Shown here: positions 24,801 through 32,779 of the stretch, piece by piece
How the letters are laid out: each line of letters begins with the position of its first letter
How positions within the stretch are numbered: position 1 is the stretch's first letter
From: Elysia crispata
Lineage: Eukaryota; Mollusca; Gastropoda; Plakobranchidae
Direction of reading: 5' to 3'
Assembly (NCBI GenBank): GCA_033675545.1
Contig: JAWDGP010002021.1
Span: 62,001 to 126,000, forward strand
Length of the DNA: 64,000 bases
The notes under the pieces: model-generated
Told to the model about the DNA's origin: nothing
What the model saw: the letters and a program-made list of their open reading frames with translations, nothing else
Database searches by the model: none
Position numbers and translations under genes: made by a program

Positions 24801-26566
24801 ACAGCAAGCTAACTTTATAAAATCACACTTTGTCAGTGAGTTGGATGCTCATTGTTACAGTCCTCTAATTGAGTTTATTGACTGTGTTTAGCTGAATAAA
24901 TAGATGGACTAAAAAAATGATGCTCTTTCACATGCACCATGCTTAAAAAACAATTTGAGATATCGCTATCTACTATTAAGCCCCCCCCCCCCCCCCCCTT
25001 TACCCCCTTTCATTTTATTTATAAGTCAGTCCTGCTAAAAATCAAACATCACAGCTGTGCCCACTGCAGTTACTTCATCTCCCCTTTAACTATTCTGTGT
25101 TTCATTTTATATCACTGCTATGTTTTCAACAAGTCTTCACTTCGTTTATGAAGTGCTGTGCTTTTCAGAATAGGAGAAGTAAGCACCCAACACATTTATA
25201 CATTAAACTTAACAGCACCGTTAGCAGAGTGACCTCTATAACTTACTTTCCAACGCTGGAACATTCTGCAGAGTCAGATGCTACTGAGGCAGATTTATAT
25301 CTATGAAGCTTTTCTGAAAGTTTTGTTGGATTTTCATTCTGGTGGGCTGCTTCATCTGCCATATTATTTTCTCCAGTGTCATGCTGTAGTTGTGATGGGA
25401 TTAACGAGGTATGGGATGTTCCTCTCTGGCGGGCAGCGATTACTAATCCTCCAGCTAGCAATACAAAGATGCCAACCATGCCAATAATGCTGAAGGTGAG
25501 CACACGTCTGGTGTGGTGGGGGTAAATACAAAAAAATATTTTCATTTGAAAACTAATTAGAACAAAACAAGGGTAGTGGGGAGAGGTGGAAAACACCACT
25601 GGCGCACTACTGCCGCTTGGCAGCTAGATTGGCAAGAAGTAAAGGCAGCACATCTTCTGTGTTGCACACACATGCGACATTAAGTCCTAGTCCAGCGATA
25701 CGCTGACTAAGTTGGTACACAAAAAGCAGGCAAAAGGTATCACACGAAATGATCAAATCATCGAAGAGGAGTCAATACAATCTTGCTTTGGTAGGTATCT
25801 CGCTTTTGGATGTCCAGGTCCACAGCTCTTCTGCTCGCATTCTCGTTTCCTTTAGGGTGATGTGAGGCTACCGAAACAGTCTTGATGAGTCGCCCCAACA
25901 TAACCAATTCAGTACAAAATCGCTCCGCTCTATGGGAGGAGCCCTGTGTTTATCCTTGACGCTCTTCTTTCGATTTATTGTGCCATAATGGTAAAAAAAT
26001 GACCCAAAAAATGCTGTGGTACAGCGGCTACAAGGGGATGGCGCGCCTCTATGTGTGTGTGTGTGAGTGCGTGCGTGCACATGCCTGTGTGTGTATGGCG
26101 TGGGGGGTGGGGGGGGGGCGAAGGGGAAAAATATAAGATCAGACGCTAGCGTGCTGCTTTACGCAGATCATACACGTAGCATAACACGGGGAAATTTAAA
26201 TGAAGTCATAAATTGCACTGCGAACAAATTTCGTCAGGCCAGGTTTTTACAGCCACACTATAGGTTCTACATGGCAATCTACGGGTTACCAAGAAACTGT
26301 CACCCAGAACTGAAGGTCTAGATTGGGCTAATAGAGAAAACACCGAAAAATGCTTGCCATGGTAAGATGAGAAACATCGAGGAGAACATAGCTTACACCA
26401 ATGTGCCACTAAGCTCCCTGGATGAAATTGGAATAAAGGAAATCAACTTTTTAAGTTTATGAACTCACTTTCTTTTAGCTCTGTCTATTCTTGTGGTATG
26501 ACTGTTCATATCCATGGTGAAGATATCATCCTCCGGCTCTTCTCCAAGGAAAGGTTCGTACTCCAT
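6801..26566 (-). CDS. GGT1-like: Gamma-glutamyltransferase (GGT1/GGT5-like), nine coding exons, 3' end not in window
   Basis: Gamma-glutamyltransferases hydrolyse or transfer the gamma-glutamyl group of extracellular glutathione; they are made as one chain that cuts itself into a large and a small subunit. Nine exons on the minus strand (26566-26469, 25507-25247, 24703-24581, 24252-24155, 22642-22450, 21086-20923, 14866-14714, 13672-13536, 6988-6801) have AG/GT borders and compatible phases, giving 471 codons plus 2 bases. Visible: cytosolic N-tail, a basic stretch then one membrane span (about residues 34-57), a [10 protein letters not shown] segment, MGIGGG, the DARETAP motif whose Arg binds the glutamyl carboxylate in the human enzyme, and GT-SHMSV with catalytic Thr at residue 450 (human Thr381). 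The N-terminus is about 69 residues longer than human GGT1. The rest of the small subunit (NNEMDDF, paired Ser, GAAGGT motifs) was looked for in 1-6800 and not found. Introns hold several LINEs. GGT1 versus GGT5 is not resolved. Confidence 0.95.
7391..8330 (-). mobile_element. CR1/Rex-like LINE, 3' end (copy A)
   Basis: On the minus strand, 8290 down to about 7800 reads in pieces as the C-terminal part of a LINE reverse-transcriptase [12 protein letters not shown], a KRVEPFN..LGVVLD block (thumb), [12 protein letters not shown] and a final [14 protein letters not shown]. An AT-rich 3'UTR follows and ends in a TTAATCTTATCTTA-type tail at 7391-7420. The rest of the element is missing (5' truncation). 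Two more copies of the same 3'UTR occur at 17.6 and 32.4 kb. It sits in GGT intron 8. Confidence 0.7.
8829..9065 (+). pseudogene. LINE ORF1 (L1-type RNA-binding protein) fragment
   Basis: The 78-codon frame begins with a short heptad-like stretch ([17 protein letters not shown]), then [27 protein letters not shown] and INRAHRLG. This is the order coiled coil, RRM, C-terminal start seen in L1/Tx1-type ORF1 proteins. Further ORF1-like residues ([12 protein letters not shown]) follow in another frame. It is a truncated remnant. Confidence 0.8.
9510..9880 (+). pseudogene. LINE APE-type endonuclease, N-terminal part
   Basis: The frame at 9534-9872 reads [12 protein letters not shown] (the conserved strand with catalytic Glu), [16 protein letters not shown] and [12 protein letters not shown], the usual order of APE endonuclease blocks. 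The SDH-type end of the domain (RVESDHIPA, about 10700-10735) lies beyond the inserted MITE. Confidence 0.8.
10099..10566. mobile_element. pogo/Tigger-like MITE, 468 bp
   Basis: The ends are CAGTAGAAACC (10099-10109) and its inverse GGTTTCTACTG (10556-10566), the CAGTRGAA type of pogo-group ends. A TA precedes the left end; the right flank reads CA, so the duplicated TA has drifted. Both sides carry TTCGAATTAAG-like internal repeats. There is no coding capacity. It interrupts the LINE endonuclease, so it is younger than that LINE. Confidence 0.8.
11530..12150 (+). pseudogene. LINE reverse transcriptase fragments
   Basis: Three pieces in order: [20 protein letters not shown] with LGKLY (11548-11640), [20 protein letters not shown] (11761-11820, the AFD motif) and [14 protein letters not shown] (about 12121-12165, the YADD active site). 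They are spread over frames with several breaks, so no functional enzyme is made. Confidence 0.85.
13256..13535. other. GGT intron 8, segment next to exon 8
   Basis: AT-rich intron sequence with no further element recognised, ending at the GT donor of exon 8 (minus strand). Confidence 0.6.
13536..13672 (-). CDS. GGT1-like: GGT coding exon 8
   Basis: Acceptor CCATTTTAG, donor GTACAT, phase 1 in and 0 out. Encodes [20 protein letters not shown], then EDFVDVKE, a highly conserved GGT signature close to the C-terminal end of the large subunit. Confidence 0.97.
14107..14160. repeat. Poly-C / poly-A low-complexity tract in GGT intron 7
   Basis: About 14 C followed by A-rich AAAAC/CCCCAAA runs. 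Simple sequence with no gene content. Confidence 0.9.
14714..14866 (-). CDS. GGT1-like: GGT coding exon 7
   Basis: Acceptor GAACTAG, donor GTCAGT, phase 1 in and out. Encodes [20 protein letters not shown], then [19 protein letters not shown], as in GGT large subunits. The intron before it (14867-20922) is 6 kb long because of LINE insertions. Confidence 0.96.
16123..16688 (+). pseudogene. RTE LINE endonuclease
   Basis: Two overlapping frames (16123-16350 and 16347-16688) cover most of the domain. The first holds [13 protein letters not shown] and the [11 protein letters not shown] loop region; the second, [18 protein letters not shown] and the final [15 protein letters not shown], where SDH carries the catalytic His. 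A frame change lies near 16345, inside the GDFNAKV block. Confidence 0.85.
17640..18395 (-). mobile_element. CR1/Rex-like LINE, 3' end (copy B), nested in the RTE LINE
   Basis: Same order of sequence as copy A: a GATATGATTTACTTTA tail, then the shared AT-rich 3'UTR with the landmark GGCCTAGTAGTAGAAGCCTA near 17939-17958, and a worn ORF end. RTE coding sequence stops at about 17640 and resumes at about 18400, so the insertion took place after the RTE copy had landed. Confidence 0.7.
19291..20922. other. GGT intron 6 remainder
   Basis: No element or exon recognised. The frame at 20020-20226 (+) shows no motif. Confidence 0.5.
20923..21086 (-). CDS. GGT1-like: GGT coding exon 6
   Basis: Acceptor CTCCTGCAG, donor GTGGGT. 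Encodes [20 protein letters not shown], then [11 protein letters not shown] and a segment ending VVADLEDIG, matching the helices before the GGIVT block of the family. Confidence 0.95.
21694..21824. repeat. (GA)n / (GAGAGG)n microsatellite in GGT intron 5
   Basis: About 130 bases of pure purine repeat: GGAAGAG/GAGAGG at the left, then long (GA)n. The long Arg-Glu frame (+) and Ser-Leu frame (-) across it are artefacts of the repeat. Confidence 0.97.
22450..22642 (-). CDS. GGT1-like: GGT coding exon 5
   Basis: Acceptor TTTTTAAG, donor GTGAGT. Encodes [20 protein letters not shown], then [14 protein letters not shown] and a DGFPVP block, all close to the vertebrate sequence. The phase joins the neighbouring exons without a gap. 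Confidence 0.97.
22643..24154. other. GGT intron 4
   Basis: AT-rich intron sequence with a purine-rich GAGAGA-type imperfect microsatellite at about 23460-23760. No transposon core or exon was recognised. Confidence 0.6.
24155..24252 (-). CDS. GGT1-like: GGT coding exon 4 (substrate-binding Arg)
   Basis: Acceptor CAACTAG, donor GTTTGT, phase 2 in and 1 out. Encodes [19 protein letters not shown]. The Arg in DARETAP aligns with human Arg107, which holds the alpha-carboxylate of the glutamyl group. Confidence 0.95.
24581..24703 (-). CDS. GGT1-like: GGT coding exon 3
   Basis: Acceptor TTTGCAG, donor GTCAG, phase 2 in and out. Encodes [15 protein letters not shown], then [17 protein letters not shown] and FFMTIYN. 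These are the strongly conserved N-terminal blocks of the large subunit. Confidence 0.97.
   Translation of the reverse strand, partial: THSIARRQCCRCSHCKSPMSWSYGSSIYGHWRRVLHDHLQ
24980..25000. repeat. Poly-C tract in GGT intron 2
   Basis: About 20 consecutive C on the plus strand. Low complexity. Confidence 0.9.
25247..25507 (-). CDS. GGT1-like: GGT coding exon 2 (membrane anchor and stem)
   Basis: Enters at phase 2 after a CACACCAG acceptor and leaves at a GTAAGT donor. It encodes the single hydrophobic span ([19 protein letters not shown] and following) and then a polar stem rich in Asn, Glu and Gln. It ends with [16 protein letters not shown], which matches the start of the conserved GGT fold. 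The order basic-hydrophobic-luminal gives a type II topology. Confidence 0.95.
25508..26468. other. GGT intron 1
   Basis: Includes a short GT/GC-rich tract (about 26055-26125) with TGTGTGTG and a run of G. No gene content. Confidence 0.6.
26469..26566 (-). CDS. GGT1-like: GGT coding exon 1 (cytosolic tail)
   Basis: ATG at 26566 opens a 32-codon segment that begins [14 protein letters not shown] and ends AKR plus two bases before a GTGAGT donor. It contains YEPF, which fits a YxxPhi sorting signal, and an acidic cluster. Splicing to the next exon restores the Lys-Arg stretch just before the membrane span. An acceptor-like TTCTGCAG in front of 26608 suggests this exon may carry 42 bases of 5'UTR, with a non-coding first exon further upstream. 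Confidence 0.85.
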
Positions 26567-26608
26567 CCTGTTTCTCTCAGGAGTATTGCAAGAAATCAAG
26601 TTGTAAAT
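26567..26608 (-). promoter_or_regulatory. Possible 5'UTR of GGT in front of the start codon
   Basis: Reading the minus strand, TTGGCTTCTGCAG precedes 26608 and could be a 3' splice site. The 42 bases from there to the ATG have no upstream ATG in any frame. If it is used, the promoter lies beyond the HERO LINE, which occupies the flank from about 26.7 kb. No TATA box or transcription start was identified. Confidence 0.3.
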
Positions 26609-26697
26609 CTGCAGAAGCCAAGTACAGCAATCTATTATGAACTGTGTACGGTAAAATTAAAAATCTTGATCAATTACTTTGTTCGTTACCTAAATAA

Positions 26698-28250
26698 ATG
26701 GCCCAGGTCATGTCATATGATAACCAGAAGATTAATTTCCCACCAGCATGCGCAAAAAAGCAATGGGAAGCTCTGGATAGCAAAATAGTCCTACAACTGG
26801 ACAAGCTCATCGGGAAGAGCACTTTGGGGCACAAACTTACTACTTCCGGTGACATTATCTACCAGACATGTCTTAACACCTTCAGGGCTAAACAACATCA
26901 AGCCACAAGAGAACCTAAGAAAAGTAGAAGGCAACGAGAGATGGAAACCGTGCGAAAGCAGAAGAAAAACTTAAGGAAACAAATGAAATCAGCGACTGAA
27001 GAAGAGAAAAAATGGGCTGCAGGAACTTTGGCGAGGTTTGAAGGTGAGACACTCAGCACTGAGCAGAGCAGAAACCGCAAGGAAGAGACGAAGTCAAAAG
27101 AAAAAGAACTAGGGACGCTTCTACAAAGACCCATTTCAGTTTGCAAAACAACTCTTTCAGCAACCAAGATCAGGTTCCCTTTCGGTACAGCAAGAACAGC
27201 TGGAGACCCACCTGAGGAAAACATATTCTGACCCAAACAGAGAAATACCTCTGAGTGAACCTGCCGGCCTGGTGTGGCCAGCTGCTCCCGGAGAAGAATT
27301 CAATAGCAAACCACCAAGCTTGAAAGAAATCAATGCAGTAGTGCAAAAAGCAAGAGCCAAGTCAGCTCCAGACCCCAATGGCATGCCTTATCTACTGTAT
27401 AAAAGATGTGCAAACGTTATAAAGCGGTTACACAAAATTCTCCAGGAGCATGGAGCAACCTCAAGATCAGTGAGCAGTGGATGTCTGCTGATGGAGTTTA
27501 TATACCCAAGGAGCAAAACTCGACTGAAATAAATCAGTTTCGACCAATCTCGCTGTTGAATGTAGACGGAAAGATATTCTTCTCAGTCATGGCATCCCGC
27601 TTAACAAAATATCTCACTGAAAATGGGTACATAAATACCTCGGACGAGAAACGATGCATCCCCAGAGTTTCTGGATGCTTAGAGCATGTAACGATGATCT
27701 GGGAAGTTATTCAAAGGGCTAAATCGGACAAACTGAACCTCGACGTCATTTGGTTGGACCTGGCAAATGCTTACGGATCGGTACCACACCAAAATGATTC
27801 AGCTGGCCCTGAAGATGTACCATGTTCCGGAGGATATACAAGTGATGCTAAATGACTGTTTCAACGGTTTCCGGATGAGATTCTCCACTAATAAGTACAC
27901 CACAGACTGGATCAACTTGGAAATTGGAAGCGCAAGGGCTGTACCATATCCCAAATCCTGTCTTCATGGCTATGGAAGTCATCTTGAAAGCAGCAGAAGA
28001 TAGCGCAGGCCCGGCTAATCTAGGTGGTGGTTGCTACATGCCTCCTTTGAAAACATTCATGGATGATACCACCATAATCTGCTCAAAGGAAGACGAAACA
28101 CGCCGAATGCTAGAGCGCCTCGATGTCTTAATGGCATGGTGCAGGATGATTTTCAAACCAAAGAAGTCTCGCAGTCTCTCAACACGGAAAGGTAATATAG
28201 ATGCGACGACGACATTCCCAGTGGCCAATCAGCAGATACTAACCAGTTAA
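26698..28250 (+). pseudogene. HERO LINE N-terminal part and reverse transcriptase
   Basis: The N-terminal frame (177 codons) is a charged helix-rich stretch. RT blocks follow: KSAPDPNGMPYLLYK, EINQFRPISLLNVDGKIFF, SGCLEHVTMIWEVIQ, VIWLDLANAYGSVPH (motif A Asp), GCTIS (motif B) and FMDDTTIICSKED (about 28059-28097, active-site FxDD). They lie in overlapping frames at 27272-27532, 27406-27855, 27767-28003 and 27924-28250. Confidence 0.85.
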
Positions 28251-28518
28251 GAGCCTTGAGAGGTGGTACGATTCATCCATGAAAGGTACCAAAAGAGGAC
28301 TAGAAACAGTAAAACTTGCTACCGAAGGCCTGCTAGCCATCAATTGATGTGGCCTTCAGGATAAGCTGAAAGTGTGGTGCCTACAGTTCATGCTAATTCC
28401 GAAGCTCCTCTGGCCACGCCTGGTCTATGAAATCTGCTCAACTACAGTTGAGGCAATAGAAGCTAAGATCAATAAGTTCACCAGGAGGTGATTAGGGGTA
28501 CTTCCGGGTCTCACAGAT

Positions 28519-28755
28519 GTGGCAATGTACTGCCGTAAAGCAAAGCTGAAACTCCCACTAAAATCTATCTTGGAAGAGTATAAATGTGGCAAAGCCAGGC
28601 TACTCTCTATGTTAGAGGATTCCAAGGACCCGGTTGTGAAGACAGTGACACCGACCATAAAGTTGGGTAGGAAATTGAGAGTTGTCGAAGCCGTAGACGA
28701 AGCCAAAGAGTGTCTTAAGATTAAAGAAGTGATTGGGAAAACCGCAAAGGGCTAG
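28519..28755 (+). pseudogene. HERO LINE post-RT region
   Basis: A 78-codon frame with KLPLKSILEEYKCGKARL, SKDPVVKTVTPTI and VEAVDEAKECL, the segment between the thumb and the C-terminal zinc-binding region in HERO proteins. Confidence 0.7.
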
Positions 28756-29239
28756 GATCATCCACAGCAAAGTGGTGGTCAAAAGCAGAAGGTAAAGAGA
28801 AAAGAGACAAGGTCATCAATGAGATACGGCCCAATGAAGATTCCAAAAGGGTCCAGAAAGCAATCCAGCAAACTCAACATGGACAATGGACTAATTGTGA
28901 TAATGCCCTGCAGAAATCTCTCACATGGAATGAGATCTGGCACATGGCGCCACTTCGGATTAGCTTTCTAATCAGGTCAGTGTACGATCTCCTGCCCTCA
29001 AACGCAAATCTGGTATAGTGCGGAGAGAAAGAGGACCCCACTTGTCCGCTATGCCAAGGCAGGCAGACCACAGAGCATGTCTTGAGCTCTTGCAAAATCG
29101 CCCTCTCACAGGGGCGATACACATGGAGGCATAATAGAATCCTTCAAGAACTTGCCGCAATCATAAGCACGGCTAAAGGAGAGACTACCCTCCCTAAAAC
29201 CAACGCGTTGATATTCACAACAGAGGGAGGCGCTAAGTC

Positions 29240-29569
29240 ATGGCACGGAAGGCACTAGACGGCTGTGATGACTGGGATGTTTCAGCAGACCTTCCAGAAT
29301 GGAACAGTCACCCCAGTATAATCAAAGAAACAAGATTAAGGCCTGATATCGTGATCCATTCAGCTTCCATACAACAACTGATCATGGTAGAGCTAACAGT
29401 TCCATACGAAAACAGAATGGAAGAGAACCACATCTACAAAAGAGAGAAATACTTGAATCTGACCAAAGAGCTAGAAAATGCCGGCTACAAAGCTGTGGTG
29501 ATGCCCGTTGAGGTTGGTGCCAGAGGATTCATAGAGTCATCAGTCTACGACCTTCTGACAAAACTTTAA
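29240..29569 (+). pseudogene. HERO LINE restriction-like endonuclease domain
   Basis: A 109-codon open frame with LPEWNSHPS, ETRLRPDIVIHSA (the PD of the PD-(D/E)XK fold), IMVELTVPYENRMEE (Glu of the active site) and VMPVEVGARGFIESS. A zinc-binding CPLCQ..TEH block and LSQGRYTWRHN lie upstream at about 29040-29135 in another frame. This endonuclease type cuts target DNA for R2/R4/HERO-group LINEs, in place of the APE type seen in the other LINEs here. Confidence 0.88.
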
Positions 29570-29698
29570 ATATGTGGCAACAAAAGAACACAAGCTCTCA
29601 AGTTACTGGCGGAAATAGCCGAAAACAGTTCCCGGTGGATCTGGAGCAGGAGAAATGAGAGGTTCCCTCATGAGGATTAAAAATGCTCTAATCGCAGG

Positions 29699-29780
29699 GC
29701 CAGTTGGCGATGTGGTATAGCGCCGGGATCAGCAATCCATCAAGAGATGAAGATGTGTGTTCGAATCCTGGCGCTGTTGA
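29699..29780 (+). repeat. tRNA-derived SINE head
   Basis: A box-like GTGGTATAGCGCCGGG (29711-29726) and B box GTTCGAATCC (29759-29768) are placed as in a tRNA gene, followed by a short A run (about 29779-29793). The T-stem does not pair well, so it is not an intact tRNA. It starts within about 20 bases of the end of the HERO coding region. Confidence 0.65.
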
Positions 29781-30480
29781 AAAAAAAAAAAAAAACAGGG
29801 AGACATGTGGGACCTGGGTGTGGCCCGGCCCCCTTAGAGTGTCAAAAGTTCAGGACCGAAACACTTGCTACCGGGTACGAGGAGGGTTTCTTCTCTGAAG
29901 ACTCCCTATTATCTAGCTCCCCAATGAGTTTCTACCTACAGTCACGCTAAGATAATCATATTAGCAACACACTATTTCAATCTCAATGAACTTAACTGGT
30001 CTCGTGAAGTGTTATCATTGCCGCTTAAAACAGACTCTCACCTTTGTGGATGGATTACGGGGTTTCTATTTTACCTTAACAAGCCAAACATAGTTACTAA
30101 GACAAGACATATTTAAATCCGCCCACATGAACCGCGACCTGGTTGCTGGTACCTCTCGCTCGCAATAAGAACCGAGCCACCTCCCAAGGCAAGCCTGCAG
30201 CTTCTTCCAGTCTTCTCGCTAGCCCATCAACAGCTGTCAGAAATAGTTTTTCCACGAGCGGTCAGGACTGGAAGAAGCTCGGTAACAACGATCTGCTCAC
30301 TAACCCAAGGTTGCTGACGTGGATCTTCTGGCATGACAGTGTAGACTTATCAGGCGTTGAAAATCCGTGGTATCCAACTGTAAGACTATTGCACCTGTAA
30401 TTTGCTTTCGTTTTTAACTTTTGGTCTTATTGTACTGGAGGCACCCCTTTTAATATGAAGTATATGTATGTTTGAAGTCG
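29781..30480. other. Unassigned, less AT-rich DNA after the SINE head
   Basis: Includes SINE body-like sequence to about 29950 and a frame at 30143-30400 (+, 85 codons) with no recognised motif. A perfect 14-base inverted repeat (30199-30212 with 30266-30279) lies inside. Confidence 0.4.
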
Positions 30481-31985
30481 CAATACACAGTACAGCCTTT
30501 ACTCCATTAAAGTAAAATAATGTTTTTTTTATATAATTATATTTTCAAAGTAAAAATAATTGGTTTTGAAAGTGCCACACCCTTTAAAATTGTAAACCGC
30601 TGAAAACAGTCTTTTAAATGTTATTTGGTTTATCATAACATAGTTGGTAAAAATTTTTGAGGAATTTATTAGAAGAAAAATACAATAAACTTTCAAAACT
30701 AATTTTTTTAACCCTAAATCCAAAACTTTTCTTTATTTATTTGTACCGCGTGTGGCACTAATCTTGAGAGATTATATTCAGTAAACTTCATCACTGTACA
30801 TCGAGTTGTTTTAGAGGAGATAGTGGAGAAAGAAATCAAAGTTGCCTTTTATAATACATACAAGCATGATTGCCCGTTCAAATGGACAGGGACCATATAC
30901 CATTGAAAAAAGTTCAAACTTAACAAAAATAAGACATATCATCCAGAGCCATACAGCTGCACTGAAGAGAAATAAACTTTACAATAATGAACAGGTGGAG
31001 AAAACTACGGCAATAAACGAGAGCAAACTTTACCGCAACAACAAAGCCACTCATAACGCAGTTTTATAATATATAGAACCTTGAAAGATTGGAATACTTC
31101 CCATGTTGTTATGAAGACATTTTTTTTAATATAAAAGAGAGATTTAAAGTAAAAAAAAAAAAAAGAAATTTGATCCAACCTTTTGAGCATCCCTTTTTCG
31201 GTTTATCTAGCATACAATATGGTGCTAATGACCCGCTACAATACAACCTAGTGCTCGACCTTATGCGATGAAAAAGTGCTCTCCAATACAAAGTCAAAAT
31301 GTGTAATATCTCAGACAATATTACAGAGGAAAAAAAATTAAGGTCCCTGATCTTTTAAGAAAATATTGGGTCCCTATCTGTATAATTTGTTTAAGAGTAA
31401 GTGTGACAAGTAATTGGCATAACTTGAAAGTTTCTACAATTCCTTTTTGACTGTTAGTGGATCTGGTCGATATCTTAGACAGTATAGAAGTACGAAACGC
31501 CGCTCCGGAATAAAAGGCGACGATGTTTCCACGACGCTTTTGTCTTTACGCTGGAATAGGTGAAATTTCATTTATTTTTATAATTTTCCAGTTTTTCACT
31601 TCATTGAAGTAAATTAACGTTTTTTTTTTCTTTCTATAAATTAATAATTTTATAAAATAACAATAATTCGTTTTAAAAACGCCACCCGCTTTGAAAATTG
31701 TAAACTGCTGAACTCTCTTTTAAATGTTATTTCGTTCATCCTCACAAATTTGTCAAACATTTTGATGAATTAATTACAATAAAAAATATCATGAACTTTC
31801 AAACAGCATCTTTCATCTAAAACCCAAACCTTTCTTTATTTCTTTGTACCACATGGGGCACTGTTCTTGAGAGATTAATTTTCAGTAAACTTCATCAATG
31901 TACATTGAGTGATTTTGGAGGGGATATAGGAGAGAGAAATAAAAATTGCCATTTTTAATATACATATACTCTTTTTATAAATGAA
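30480..31985. repeat. Unclassified tandem repeat, period about 1.1 kb
   Basis: A segment of about 370 bases at 30500-30868 (landmarks GCCACACCCTTTAAAATTGT, TTTATTTGTACCGCGTG, CTTGAGAGATTA) recurs at 31600-31965 (GCCACCCGCTTTGAAAATTG, TTCTTTGTACCACATG, CTTGAGAGATTA). About 700 bases lie between the two copies and also match 39510-40175. It has no coding frames and no visible terminal inverted repeats. Confidence 0.75.
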
Positions 31986-32379
31986 CTGTTCAGAGTGTAT
32001 TGTTATTTGTGTATAACAGCCTGAGGCGGGAATTGTGGCGTGAAAGATAAAAAGCCTTTGGAAGTGCGATAAATAGAGGCAGTAAATTTACAGGACATAT
32101 TGATTCATTCGAGGATATTTTCTGAGAGTCGTCAATGCAGAAGATAAATAAAATAATTGAGGACACAGGCCATTAAATCATCTAGAAGAAAACGTTTTAA
32201 ATTAAAATTAAACTCATTTATCTCACACAGTATTACTCCGCGGGCAGTCATAATTGGTTTTCTCGTAGAGTTAGCTCCTGGCTAGTTTAATTAAGAAGTG
32301 AAACTCGAATATAATCGATGAGTCTATAGTTGTGCATGATTTTTGTGCGTGCAGTTTTATTTCATCTACTGACACGTGT

Positions 32380-32765
32380 GAAAAAAAGAATTTCACTAAA
32401 GGGATGAAAATAAAGTTTATCTTATCTTATCTTAATTAATTATGGTCTTTTAACTTTAAGATGTGATTTTTAAAATAATAATACCATTATTAACGTTATA
32501 CACTATTCATTTATTCATTATAATCTCTACAAGGTTAACAATTTTGGATATGTTAATTTACTCTTCATTATATACTTGCTCTGTATAGAAACATGAACAC
32601 ATCTCGTTTTTATAGATATGTATTATTTATTGATTTATTTCTTTAATAACTTATATAAACACCTGAATTTTTATTGTATGTATAATTAATGTCTTTTTAT
32701 TTTAGTGGGTATGTCAATTTTGAATTTCCCCAAGAGGAATGAATGAAGTAAATCTTATATAATTT
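32380..32765 (+). mobile_element. CR1/Rex-like LINE 3' ends (copy C and a second tail)
   Basis: Copy C (32434-32765) is the 3'UTR of copies A and B in plus orientation, ending TTTCCCCAAGAGGAATGAAT and a CTTATATAAT tail. Directly before it, 32384-32433 is another LINE tail, AATAAAGTTTATCTTATCTT and following, so two 3' ends are stacked head to tail. Confidence 0.65.
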
Positions 32766-32779
32766 TTTTAATTGTCGCA

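Larger units (their letters stand above)
26690..29690 (+). mobile_element. HERO-type LINE with restriction-like endonuclease
   Basis: One nearly full coding region, read in several frames: an N-terminal Lys/Arg/Glu-rich part (26698-27231), RT (about 27270-28250), thumb/linker (28260-28760), a C-terminal Cys/His region (about 29030-29130) and a PD-(D/E)XK-like endonuclease (29240-29569). Blocks such as SRRQREME, AKSAPDPNG, FRPISLLNVDGKIFF, DVIWLDLANAYGSVPH, LSQGRYTWRHN and VELTVPYE match HERO-group LINEs of fish and other animals. At least five frame changes break it. It lies just upstream of GGT coding exon 1, in the opposite orientation. Confidence 0.88.

Noticed and set aside
29699-29775. 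Functional tRNA gene
   Set aside because: B box is good, but the T-stem and acceptor stem do not pair and the gene is followed by SINE-like sequence, so it is a tRNA-derived SINE head.
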